In this document: one piece after another, positions 10,265 through 18,961 of the stretch | Position numbering within the stretch: the stretch's first letter is position 1 | Layout: each line of letters opens with the position of its first letter | Assembly: GCA_013289875.1 (NCBI GenBank) | Contig: JABCZC010000029.1 | Location: forward strand, 1-60,056 | From: Acidobacteriota bacterium | GTDB lineage: Bacteria; Acidobacteriota; Terriglobia; Terriglobales; Acidobacteriaceae | Direction of reading: 5' to 3' | DNA length: 60,056 nt | Notes under the pieces: model-generated | What the model saw: the letters and a program-made list of their open reading frames with translations, nothing else | The model's database searches: none | What the model was told of the DNA's origin: nothing | Made by a program: the position numbers and the translations under genes

Positions 10265-11359
10265 ATGAGCAAGGACAAGCAAATCCCGGTCGCAGAAGGC
10301 GGTCCCATCAATCTGCGCCGGCTTTCCGAGATTCTGCATCTTTCGCAGACGACCGTCTCGCTCGTTCTGAACAATTCCCCGGCGGCCAAGTCAATCCCTG
10401 CCGGCACGCGGACCCGTGTCTTCGACGCAGCGCGCAAATTTCAATACCGGCCTAACTACTTTGCCCGCTCCCTGCGCCGCAGCCGCAGCATGTCCGTTGG
10501 CGTGATGGCGCCCGACCTGAGCGAAGGCTACTTTACTCTGGTCATGCAGGGCGTCGAAGAGTACTTGCTGCGCTCGCACTACTTCTATTTCGCCGCCAGT
10601 CATTATTGGAAGCCCGAGCTGATGCAGCAATATCCCCGTATGCTCACAGAGCGCGCAGTCGATGGATTTCTGCTGCTGAACACTCCCGCAACCGAAGTAC
10701 ACAGCCCTTTGCCCACCGTGGCCATCTCTGCGCACAACAATGCCGCCGGCGTGACGAACATCGTGCTCGATCACAAAAAGGCCGCAGAGAGCGCGCTCGA
10801 GCATCTGCACCAATTAGGCCATCGCCGTATCGCCTTCATGAAGGGACCGGAGATCATTCCCGACACCGAATACCGCTGGCGCGGCATTCTGCAAATGGCA
10901 CACAAGCTGAAGATCGAAGTCCGGCCGGAGCTTTGCATTCAGCTCGAAGCCGACAGCTGGTCGCCCCAGGTTGGCTACGAGCCAATGAAGAAGCTCCTTC
11001 AGCGGACGCGCGACTTTACCGCCATCTTCTGCTTCAACGACATCTCCGCCATCGGGGTCAACCGCGCGATTTACGACGCAGGCTTGCGCGTTCCTGAAAA
11101 CGTTTCCATCGTCGGCTTCGACGACATTATCAGCGCCGCCTATCAGAAGCCCAGCCTCACCACCGTGCGTCAGCCTCTGCGGGAGATGGGCTGCGCGGGC
11201 GCGCGGGTACTTCTGGACCTGATTGCGAATCCGCAGAAAGAGCCACCGGCGGAGCTTGTCATGCAGCCGGAACTCATTGTTCGCGAATCGACGGGACCCG
11301 CACCGGCAGCGGTAAACGGCCGCCAGCCGCGACGAGGTCTCCGCAAACAGGCTATTTAG
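10265..11359 (+). CDS. LacI/GalR-family transcriptional regulator
   Basis: A 364-residue repressor-type protein. The N-terminal helix-turn-helix is at about 16-40 (INLRRLSEILHLSQTTVSLV) with the hinge helix ARKFQYRPNYFARSLR. The rest is a periplasmic-binding-protein-like sensor domain with SVGVMAPDLSEGYF, RRIAFMKGP, FCFNDISAIGVNRA and VSIVGFDDI, as in sugar-responsive members. Effector and targets are unknown: no sugar-use gene lies beside it, and I found no clear CG-centred operator in the 86 bases upstream. It ends 8 bases inside the convergent DUF1641 gene. Confidence 0.9.
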   Translation: MSKDKQIPVAEGGPINLRRLSEILHLSQTTVSLVLNNSPAAKSIPAGTRTRVFDAARKFQYRPNYFARSLRRSRSMSVGVMAPDLSEGYFTLVMQGVEEYLLRSHYFYFAASHYWKPELMQQYPRMLTERAVDGFLLLNTPATEVHSPLPTVAISAHNNAAGVTNIVLDHKKAAESALEHLHQLGHRRIAFMKGPEIIPDTEYRWRGILQMAHKLKIEVRPELCIQLEADSWSPQVGYEPMKKLLQRTRDFTAIFCFNDISAIGVNRAIYDAGLRVPENVSIVGFDDIISAAYQKPSLTTVRQPLREMGCAGARVLLDLIANPQKEPPAELVMQPELIVRESTGPAPAAVNGRQPRRGLRKQAI

Positions 11360-11810
11360 ACTCCAGACCCTTCCCTGCCTTCTCGAGAACAGTTACCGCC
11401 GCAGCCAAAGAACGACGGCTATCCTTCGACGACATCCGGCGAAAGATCGCAAAGAGCGACGGCGGATCTTCTTCGGGTCTCTGCGCTAACGCCTCCGGCA
11501 CACCGGAGAGCACGCGATGCAGCACATCGGGGTTGACGCTGCTCAGCACCTTGCTCAGCACCAGAAGATTGCGCAGCGCGTCGACCGCCTCGGGTTGTAT
11601 GGCGAGGCCGACGGCGTGCCTGACAACCTGATCGCCGGCACCCAGCAGGCCGCGCAACACATCCAAAGTGCCGCTCTCATGCAGTTGCTGCAGCACCTCA
11701 TAGCCTGCAAGCACAGCCTCAGCATGCTCAACCGGAGCCTCGTCCAGACGGCGTTTCAATTCGTCACGCGCGTTAGGCGGAGTGGGCATCAATTCGATTG
11801 GCTTGGCCAT
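11352..11810 (-). CDS. DUF1641 protein, formate dehydrogenase accessory
   Basis: A 152-residue helical protein of the DUF1641 family, recognised from LAGYEVLQQLHESGTLDVLRGLL and the conserved leucine-rich middle. In Bacillus the homologue YrhD is encoded directly beside the formate dehydrogenase YrhE, and the same pairing is seen here: it starts 12 bases after the fdh stop on the same strand. Its molecular role is not established; it is probably a small subunit or maturation factor. It overlaps the 3' end of the LacI gene by 8 bases (convergent). Confidence 0.75.
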   Translation of the reverse strand: MAKPIELMPTPPNARDELKRRLDEAPVEHAEAVLAGYEVLQQLHESGTLDVLRGLLGAGDQVVRHAVGLAIQPEAVDALRNLLVLSKVLSSVNPDVLHRVLSGVPEALAQRPEEDPPSLFAIFRRMSSKDSRRSLAAAVTVLEKAGKGLESK

Positions 11811-11822
11811 CTTTGTCCCTCT

Positions 11823-14800
11823 CTAGCTGGTCTGGCTCTTGGTCTGGATTTGAACGAGTCCAATATCTGTACCAGGAGCGCGATAATCCGCGCGCTTCCA
11901 TTTGCGCTCTACCTCAACGCCACTCTGGGGCGTGGGATGACCGTGGCGGAAATTCAAGGGCGGCAGCGGATTCGGACCCTTCCATGGCAGCGTCTTCATC
12001 TTCACCGCCGTTTCCTTGTATGCCGGCGTGTGGGTGGTGCGGTCCGTGTTATTTCCTGTGAGCAGGTTGACGGGATCCTTCGGCCGGTTGAGGGGCATGT
12101 AGACCTGCTTGCCTTCCACACGATCCGTCACTACAACCTGCGTGCGCAGCTCACCGTTGCGCGAGGTCACGTCCACCCATTGCCCGGTCGTCAACCCGCG
12201 CTCTTCCGCCATCGCTGGCGAAACCTCCATGAAGCCTTCCGGCGTCTCCGCGTGAATTCCCGGTACCCGATAGGTCATATTGCCTTCGTGGAAGTGTTCG
12301 AGCATGCGGCCGTTGTTCAGATGCACATCGTATTCATCATCGACGCTCTCGCACGGCTCTATCCACAGCAGCGGATAAAGCTTCGCCTTGCCGTCCGGGA
12401 AGTTGAATTTCTTGGTATAGAGAAGGGGCTGATCCGATCCGTCGACGGCCACCGGCCATTGCAGCGTCTTGTAGCCCGCGAGCCGATCGTAGGTCACGCC
12501 CGCGAACATCGGCGCGAGCGACGCCGCCTCGTGCATCACGTCCGCCGGATGCGTGTAGTTCCAGTCCGCCCCAAGCCTGCGGGCAACTTCCTGAATGATC
12601 CTCCAGTCAGGCTTGCTCTCGCCAAGCGGCTCCATCGCCTGATACAGCCGTTGAATCCGCCGCTCCGTGCTCGTGAAAGTGCCTTCTTTCTCCAGGCTCG
12701 GACTCGCCGGCAACACGACATCCGCATAGCGGCAGGTGAGACTAAAGAAGCAATCCTCGACAACGAAGAAGTCCAGCTTTTCAAAACCACCGCCGACAAA
12801 ATTTGCATTCGAGTCGGCGCTGTACATGTCTTCACCGACCAGGTACATGGCCTTCAGCTTGCCGTTATAAATCGCTTCCACCATCTCATGATTATCGAGA
12901 CCCTTCGTCGACGGCAGCTTCACGCCCCAGCCCTGTTCGTAGCGAGCGACCGCTTCGGGGTCATCGACCTTTTCGTAGCCTGGAAACATATTTGGCATGG
13001 AGCCAAAATCGCTCGCTCCTTGCACATTGTTATGTCCGCGCAACGGATATGCCCCAGTTCCCGGCCGCATATAGTTTCCGGTCACCAGCAGCAGGTTGGA
13101 AATGGCTGTCGACGTATCCGATCCGCCGCAGTGCTGCGTGACGCCCATCGCCCACAAAATGCACGCCGATTCCGCCACTGCGAATTCCTTTGCAACCTGC
13201 GTTAGAGTTTCGAGCGGCAATCCGCAAACTCGCGACGCAAAGTCCATCGTGAAGAGATCCAGGCTCTTCCGATACTCGTCAAGCCCATTCACCCACTGGT
13301 TCAGGAACTCGGTGTGCGCCAGCCCATTATCGAGAATGTAGCGGGCCACCGCCGAGAGCCAGACCACATCCGTTCCCGGAATCGGCCGGAAGAAAATATC
13401 CGCCCGGCGCGCCATCTCATGCTCGCGCAAATCCGCGACGATCAACCTCTGCCCGTTCAGCTTGTGCGCCCGTTTTACCCGCGTGGCCAGCACTGGATGC
13501 GCCTCCGCTGTATTGCTGCCCACAATCATTACCAGCGCCGACTGCGCGATATCGGTAATCGAGCCCGAGTCGCCGCCGTATCCCACTGTGCGGAACAGCC
13601 CCTGCGTCGCCGGGCTCTGGCAATAGCGCGAGCAGTTGTCGATGTTATTCGTGACCACCACCGCGCGCGCCAGCTTCTGCATCAGGTAGCTCTCTTCATT
13701 CGTGCACTTCGATGAAGAAATCAGTCCGATCGAATCCGGTCCATGCGCCGCCTTGATCTCTCCCAGCCGTCGCCCAATCAGATCGAGAGCCTCGTCCCAG
13801 CTCGCTTCGCGAAACGTCTCACCTTCGCGAATCAGGGGCTTCTGCAGGCGATCCGCACTGTTCACATAGTCCCACCCAAACTTGCCTTTGACACAGGTGG
13901 AGATGTTGTTCGTCGCTCCCTCGCCCGGTTCCACCTTGAGAATGTGCCGGTCTTTTGTCCAGATATCGAAGCTGCAGCCGACACCGCAGTACGTACAGAC
14001 CGTCTTGGTGCGCTTCACACGCGCCTCGCGCATGGCGGCTTCCGTCTCAGAGAGTTGCAGGATCGGACCGTAGCCAATCTCCGGCTCGATGGCCTTGACG
14101 ATGTCGATCATGCCCCACAGCGTGTCGCTTGGCAGTTTGGTGAAGTAGCCCGCGTGGCCAAGCATGGATTTTTCCATCAGCGCATTGCAGGGACAGACGG
14201 TGATGCAGTGGCCACAGGAGACGCAGCTCGACCCACCGATCTCGTGCCCGCCATCCCATAGCACGCGAGGATGCTCGTCTTCCCAGCGAATCGACAGCGT
14301 CTCGTTGACCTGGACATTCTGGCAGGCCTCCACGCAGCGCCCGCACAGTATGCATTGATTCGGGTCATAGCGATAGAAGGGGTTGGAAAGGTCTACTTCA
14401 TAAGGCTTCGGCCGGTACGGATAGGTTTGATGCTCGACCTTCAGCATCGCTGCGGTATTATGCACGGTGCAATTACCGTTGTTGTTATCGCAAACCGTGC
14501 AGTAGAGCACATGGTTTGCCAGAATGCGATCGAAGGCTTCGCGCTGCGCGTCGGTCGCCGCACGCGACTCGGTCACGACCGTCATGCTGCCCGTGACCTT
14601 CGTCGCACATGCGCGGATCAGTTTCCCGTTAACCTCAACCATGCAGGTATCGCACGTTTGAATGGGCCCTAGTCGCGTGTGATAACACACGTGAGGAACG
14701 TTTATACCGCTGCGGTTGATCGCTTCGATCAGGTACTCGCCGTCGACAGCGTCGACTTGAAAGCCGTTTACCTCAATCTTGCAGGAATTCTGCGTACCGG

Positions 14801-14858
14801 CCGACGGGCGACTCGCCGCCGGCTTGGCTCCGTGAGGTGCTTCCGCTATGGGGTCCAT
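11823..14858 (-). CDS. fdhA: molybdopterin formate dehydrogenase, alpha subunit
   Basis: A 1011-residue cytoplasmic formate dehydrogenase of the YrhE/YjgC type. Cofactor sites in order: [2Fe-2S] C58/C69/C72/C84; His-Cys3 cluster H116/C120/C123/C130; two ferredoxin clusters C169-C179 and C212-C222; the [4Fe-4S] by the molybdopterin, C288/C291/C295/C322; then the bis-MGD domain with active-site C413 in SRYCQSPATQG. The residue after the cysteine is Gln, where E. coli FdhF has His after selenocysteine. The C-terminal part holds the molydopterin dinucleotide-binding fold. Start at 14858 is set by AAGGAG four bases upstream; the frame is open farther upstream. No NADH-binding NuoE/F-type subunit or fdhD is nearby. 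Confidence 0.9.
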   Translation of the reverse strand: MDPIAEAPHGAKPAASRPSAGTQNSCKIEVNGFQVDAVDGEYLIEAINRSGINVPHVCYHTRLGPIQTCDTCMVEVNGKLIRACATKVTGSMTVVTESRAATDAQREAFDRILANHVLYCTVCDNNNGNCTVHNTAAMLKVEHQTYPYRPKPYEVDLSNPFYRYDPNQCILCGRCVEACQNVQVNETLSIRWEDEHPRVLWDGGHEIGGSSCVSCGHCITVCPCNALMEKSMLGHAGYFTKLPSDTLWGMIDIVKAIEPEIGYGPILQLSETEAAMREARVKRTKTVCTYCGVGCSFDIWTKDRHILKVEPGEGATNNISTCVKGKFGWDYVNSADRLQKPLIREGETFREASWDEALDLIGRRLGEIKAAHGPDSIGLISSSKCTNEESYLMQKLARAVVVTNNIDNCSRYCQSPATQGLFRTVGYGGDSGSITDIAQSALVMIVGSNTAEAHPVLATRVKRAHKLNGQRLIVADLREHEMARRADIFFRPIPGTDVVWLSAVARYILDNGLAHTEFLNQWVNGLDEYRKSLDLFTMDFASRVCGLPLETLTQVAKEFAVAESACILWAMGVTQHCGGSDTSTAISNLLLVTGNYMRPGTGAYPLRGHNNVQGASDFGSMPNMFPGYEKVDDPEAVARYEQGWGVKLPSTKGLDNHEMVEAIYNGKLKAMYLVGEDMYSADSNANFVGGGFEKLDFFVVEDCFFSLTCRYADVVLPASPSLEKEGTFTSTERRIQRLYQAMEPLGESKPDWRIIQEVARRLGADWNYTHPADVMHEAASLAPMFAGVTYDRLAGYKTLQWPVAVDGSDQPLLYTKKFNFPDGKAKLYPLLWIEPCESVDDEYDVHLNNGRMLEHFHEGNMTYRVPGIHAETPEGFMEVSPAMAEERGLTTGQWVDVTSRNGELRTQVVVTDRVEGKQVYMPLNRPKDPVNLLTGNNTDRTTHTPAYKETAVKMKTLPWKGPNPLPPLNFRHGHPTPQSGVEVERKWKRADYRAPGTDIGLVQIQTKSQTS

Positions 14859-15061
14859 TTGTCTCCTTGGATGCTCCGTACTGGAGACCGGGTTCGCCAA
14901 GACACATTGCTGACAGCTCAGCGCGATACTGACATTAGCGGATTTAGCGCGAGGCGTGCAAGTAACGTTTCCGTCAGGCAGGAAGCCGCGAAGGCTCACT
15001 CCTGAAGCTTCGCTCGGCCCTGCCGCATCCAAATTTCACACACCGCTTGCAGGAGTAAGAA

Positions 15062-16045
15062 ATGGAATTCGTTCGACTCGGTTCAACCGGCCTGAAGGTT
15101 TCGCGCATCTGCCTCGGAACCATGACCTACGGCTCGAAAAAGTGGCGCGAGTGGGTTTTGGAGGAAGAAGAAAGCCGGCCGTTCATCCAGCACGCGCTCG
15201 AAGCCGGTATCAACTTCTTCGATACCGCCGACATGTACTCGGTGGGCGCGAGCGAAGAGGTACTGGGGCGGGCATTGAAGGACTTCGGCCCCTCGCGCGA
15301 CAAGGTGGTCATCGCGACCAAGGTCTTCAATGCCATGGGCGAGGACCCAAACCAGCGTGGGCTCTCGCGCAAGCACATCATGCACGCCATCGACGACAGC
15401 CTGCGCCGCCTCGGCACTGACTACGTCGATCTCTACCAGATTCACCGCTTCGACTACGACACGCCAATCGAAGAAACACTCGAAGCGCTCAACGATCTCG
15501 TCCGCGCAGGCAAGGTTCTCTACATCGGCGCTTCGTCCATGTTCGCGTGGCAATTCCAGAAGATGTTGCACGTCTCCGACGATCTCGGCCTGGCGCGTTT
15601 CGCCACCATGCAGAACCACTATAACCTGATCTATCGCGAAGAAGAGCGCGAGATGAACCCGCTCTGCCGTGCCGAGGGCATCGGTCTCATTCCATGGAGC
15701 CCGCTCGCCCGCGGCTTCCTCGCCGGCAACCGCTCGAAGCAGAATTACGGAGAGACGGTACGCGCCAAGACTGACGATTACGCCAAGGGTCTTTATTACC
15801 GCGACTCGGATTTCACCGTGGTCGACCGCGTGACCGAAATTGCGAAGAAGCGCGGAGTCAACAACGCGCAGGTCGCGCTGGCCTGGATGCTCTCGAAGCC
15901 CGAGGTCACCGCTCCCATCGTCGGAGCCAGCAAGATGCACCACCTCGACGACGCTCTCAAAGCGCTCGAGCTACACCTCGACGTTGAAGAAATCAAGCCT
16001 CTCGAAGAGCCCTACGAGCCGCATCCTGTGCTTGGACACAGCTGA
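15062..16045 (+). CDS. aldo/keto reductase
   Basis: NADPH-dependent (alpha/beta)8-barrel reductase of the AKR superfamily, 327 residues. The catalytic tetrad is complete: D54, Y59, K87 and H128. Other conserved segments are ISRICLGT-like RICLGTMTYG, GINFFDTADMYS, DYVDLYQIHRFD, QNHYNLIYREEE (cofactor side) and PIVGASKMHHLDDAL near the end. It is closest in style to the YdhF/Tas-like or AKR11-13 group; the natural substrate is unknown. AGGAG (15052-15056) sets the start. It is transcribed divergently from fdhA with ~200 bases between. Confidence 0.9.
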   Translation: MEFVRLGSTGLKVSRICLGTMTYGSKKWREWVLEEEESRPFIQHALEAGINFFDTADMYSVGASEEVLGRALKDFGPSRDKVVIATKVFNAMGEDPNQRGLSRKHIMHAIDDSLRRLGTDYVDLYQIHRFDYDTPIEETLEALNDLVRAGKVLYIGASSMFAWQFQKMLHVSDDLGLARFATMQNHYNLIYREEEREMNPLCRAEGIGLIPWSPLARGFLAGNRSKQNYGETVRAKTDDYAKGLYYRDSDFTVVDRVTEIAKKRGVNNAQVALAWMLSKPEVTAPIVGASKMHHLDDALKALELHLDVEEIKPLEEPYEPHPVLGHS

Positions 16046-16065
16046 AGGCAGGGATTAGCAATTTG

Positions 16066-16168
16066 GGATTAGCCATTAGGCCCAGCGATAGTGGTTAGCA
16101 AAGGCCGGTGCTCCCGGCGAAGACGCCGCAGATTGACACGTTATCGGCCAGCGGCTAATGGCTAATCC
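16066..16168. repeat. 14-bp inverted repeat flanking the gap between two gene ends
   Basis: GGATTAGCCATTAG (16066-16079) and CTAATGGCTAATCC (16155-16168) are exact reverse complements, 75 bases apart. The right arm covers the hom stop codon. GGGATTAGC also occurs at 16051-16059. A close relative, GATTAGCGATTAGG, covers the end of another gene at 6962-6975. Possibly a shared bidirectional 3' hairpin or a dispersed short repeat. Confidence 0.5.
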
Positions 16169-17429
16169 TGTCTTCTTCCGGCTCCAGTATCTGCAGATCG
16201 AACTGCTTTTCCAGCAGACAGGTCATTTTGCCGATCCGCGCCAGCGCCCGCTGCAACGTGGAAACGGCGCAGGGCTCGACCGTCACCACAAACGGCAGGT
16301 TGCTCTTTCCATACCCCGGCTTTTGGAAGATAGCGTGGATGTTGATTCCCTGCTCCGCCAGCGCCAGCGCGATCTCCGCGATGATGCCGGGCTGATCGCT
16401 CACGACAAAGCGAATCGAGTGCCGCAGCAGAAACTCGCCGCCGATTGCGGTCTTTCTGCTCGGTAGATCCACGGCACGCGAACCGTGCGCGATGCCGATC
16501 ACATCCGACACCACGGCCACCGCCGTAGGATGGCCGCCTGCGCCGTGGCCGGAAAACACCACATCGCCGCCATAGCGTCCGCCCACCAGCACCGTATTCT
16601 CCGTGCCGCGCGACCACGCGAGAGGCGAGGCCTTCGACACCAGCATCGGACCAACACTGGCCAGAACATCGCCACCACGCAACTCCGCGCGCGCAATCTG
16701 CCGGATGGTGCAACCCAGCTCGCGGGCATACTCAAAATCGATGGCGCTCACTTCGCGAATCGACCGGCAGGAAATCTGTTCCGGATCGATATCCGCGCGC
16801 AGCGCCAGCCGCGACAGAATCACCAGCTTGGCCCGTGCATCGTATCCGTCGACGTCCTCGGTCGGATCAGCTTCGGCGTATCCGTGTCCTTGCGCTTCCC
16901 TGAGCACATCCGCAAACTCCGCGCCCTCTTCCATCTTGCTAAGGATGAAGTTGCACGTGCCGTTCAGGATGCCCTCGATACGCGTTACCTGGTCGCCCGC
17001 AAGCCCCTGCTGCAGGCCGGGAATCACCGGTATCCCGCCCGCTACCGCCGCGCCGTAAAGCAAATGTGCGCCCTTTGACCGCGCCAGCTTCTCAAGCTCG
17101 ATTCCGTGAAATGCAATCAGCTTCTTGTTCGCCGTGACCACCGACTTGCCGGCCTCCAGCGCGCGTCGCACCCACGTCCCGGCAGGATCGAGACCGCCCA
17201 CAAGCTCCAGCACGACGTTCACGTCAGACGCGAGAATCGTCTCGAAGTCCTCCGTCCAGTGCACCGGCGACGGAACCCACTCCGCCCGCTTGCGCGCAAC
17301 GTTGCGGTTGTAGATGTGAGTGAGCTCAATGCCCTGCGGCTTCAGGTCGCATAAAATCCGCGCGACCGAGCTGCCTACAGTTCCGAAACCAAGAATAGCC
17401 ACCTTCAAATTCGACACAGATACAGACAC
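16155..17429 (-). CDS. hom: homoserine dehydrogenase
   Basis: Reduces aspartate semialdehyde to homoserine with NAD(P)H, on the path to threonine, methionine and isoleucine. The 424-residue product has the nucleotide motif GFGTVG at 14-19, VTANKKLI around 98-105, the homoserine dehydrogenase signature GVLNGT-like IEGILNGTCNFILSKM, and AEADPTEDVDGYDARAKL with the substrate residues. A C-terminal ACT domain (about 345-420, QPGIIAEIALALAEQGINI) fits feedback control by threonine. Length is normal for the monofunctional ACT-containing type. No thrB or thrC is adjacent. The gene is followed by the inverted repeat at its stop codon. Confidence 0.93.
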   Translation of the reverse strand: MSVSVSNLKVAILGFGTVGSSVARILCDLKPQGIELTHIYNRNVARKRAEWVPSPVHWTEDFETILASDVNVVLELVGGLDPAGTWVRRALEAGKSVVTANKKLIAFHGIELEKLARSKGAHLLYGAAVAGGIPVIPGLQQGLAGDQVTRIEGILNGTCNFILSKMEEGAEFADVLREAQGHGYAEADPTEDVDGYDARAKLVILSRLALRADIDPEQISCRSIREVSAIDFEYARELGCTIRQIARAELRGGDVLASVGPMLVSKASPLAWSRGTENTVLVGGRYGGDVVFSGHGAGGHPTAVAVVSDVIGIAHGSRAVDLPSRKTAIGGEFLLRHSIRFVVSDQPGIIAEIALALAEQGINIHAIFQKPGYGKSNLPFVVTVEPCAVSTLQRALARIGKMTCLLEKQFDLQILEPEEDRISH

Positions 17430-17506
17430 GTTCTTCGTACTCCAGTGGATGCGGCGCTGCCGCTCTCAAAGATTTGTGAATGTTCCTATGGTACCGGAGG
17501 CTGTTC

Positions 17507-18961
17507 CTAACGTGCGGCCATCGGCTCTGTCTCTTCCTCAGTCCGACGAGCCAGCGGAATCCGCAGCTCCGCCTCGCAGCCGTGAGCATCCCCGCGATTC
17601 CTCAACTCCAGCGTTCCCCCGTGCGCCTCGGCGATCTGCCGCGCCAGCACCAGTCCAACGCCGCTCCCGCTTTTCTTGGTCGTGTAGAACGGCACAAAAA
17701 GATTCGCGGGATTCGTCAATCCCGGCCCATTGTCCTCGATCACCACGGAAAGAAACTCGCCCTGCAGCTCGCCGCGCATCGTGACCGCCGGATCGTCGTG
17801 GGTCAGTCCGGCGGCGACTGCGTCTTCGCGCGCGCTGCATGCCGCCTCGACTCCGTTGCGCACCAAGTTGATGAGCAGCTGCTCCATCTGGTCCACATCC
17901 ACAAACACATCCACCGGCGGAGCCCCAGCCAGCACAATCTCCAGCCGCGTTTCCAGGCTCGCCACGCGCTCCAGCAGCGGCTTCACCTGCACTCTCCGCA
18001 TCGCTGGAGCCGGCAGTTGCGCCAGTTGCCGATACGCCTGCACAAACCTGTTCAGCGACTCAGCCCGACTCTCGATCACGCCCAGTCCGCGGTCGAAATC
18101 CGGAAGAAAGCCATTGCCCTCTGGATTACCTTGCGGCAAGCGCGACCGCAGACTGCCCGCAATCGACTTGATCGGCGCCAGCGAATTGCTAATCTCGTGT
18201 CCCAGCACCCGGATCAGCCGTCGCCACGCAATCCGCTCCTCTTCGCGCAACGCGCTGCTCACATCGGAGAGTAGGAGCAGCGTGTGCGGCATGCCGCGCT
18301 GGCGAAACTCACTTCTCCTGACCATCCAGCGCGAAGGCGTGCGCGCCGGCTGGCTCTGCAGGTCCAGCAGAGTTACTCCCTCATCCGGCTGATCCAGGAG
18401 CATCTCCAGCTTCAGATCCTTAGCCATCCGGCCAAGATCGCGCGCCGCACTCAGCGCAAACACCCGCTCCGCCGCAGGATTCACGAGCCGCAGAACGTCC
18501 CTCTGATCAAAGGCCAGCACGGGCGCGTCCAGTTCCGCAATCACTCGCCGGAAGAGGGCAGCTGCTTCCAGAGCGCCTGAGCGCTGCAACTGGTGCATGT
18601 CGGCAAGCGCGTTGATTTCGATTGCCAAGTCGCCGAAGGGATCGTCGCGCTTCGCTCCCCGCGCGCGAAAGGAATAGTCCTCCTCGCGCAGCGCCGCAAC
18701 CACGTTGGCCAGCGTTTGCAGCGGACGAATCACCTGGTCCATGAAGGTGGCAATGGCCAGAAGCAGGCTCAGGGCCGCAATGGTAAGAATGCTGACAATC
18801 GCCGCCGTGGAGAAATGCGCCATGGCCAGCAGTCCAGCGAGAAAGCCCATTGCGGGCAGGCAGAGGAGCGCACAAAATATCCGGAGCTTCGCCTCAAACG
18901 AAACTCGCTCGGTATTCGGCCTGGCATTTTTTTTTGTTCGGCTGTTTGGCCTAAATGCCAT
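17507..18961 (-). CDS. NtrY-type sensor histidine kinase
   Basis: Membrane histidine kinase of 484 residues. Two hydrophobic segments (about 27-49 and 52-73) enclose almost no periplasmic loop, so it probably senses through the membrane or inside. A HAMP-like stretch (76-125), a PAS domain (about 140-235), the phosphoacceptor H255 in RVLGHEISNSLAPIKS and the ATPase boxes NLVRNGVEAA, IEDNGPG and SGSGVGLVLARQIAEAHGG follow. Its start overlaps the end of the sigma-54 response regulator by 11 bases, so they form a two-component pair, and both lie at the end of the efflux operon. Confidence 0.88.
   Translation of the reverse strand: MAFRPNSRTKKNARPNTERVSFEAKLRIFCALLCLPAMGFLAGLLAMAHFSTAAIVSILTIAALSLLLAIATFMDQVIRPLQTLANVVAALREEDYSFRARGAKRDDPFGDLAIEINALADMHQLQRSGALEAAALFRRVIAELDAPVLAFDQRDVLRLVNPAAERVFALSAARDLGRMAKDLKLEMLLDQPDEGVTLLDLQSQPARTPSRWMVRRSEFRQRGMPHTLLLLSDVSSALREEERIAWRRLIRVLGHEISNSLAPIKSIAGSLRSRLPQGNPEGNGFLPDFDRGLGVIESRAESLNRFVQAYRQLAQLPAPAMRRVQVKPLLERVASLETRLEIVLAGAPPVDVFVDVDQMEQLLINLVRNGVEAACSAREDAVAAGLTHDDPAVTMRGELQGEFLSVVIEDNGPGLTNPANLFVPFYTTKKSGSGVGLVLARQIAEAHGGTLELRNRGDAHGCEAELRIPLARRTEEETEPMAAR

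Noticed and set aside
11517..13205. Long plus-strand open frame of 562 residues opposite the formate dehydrogenase gene.
   Set aside because: Its sequence is a shadow of the real gene; no ribosome binding site or domain, and the GC-rich codon bias produces such frames.
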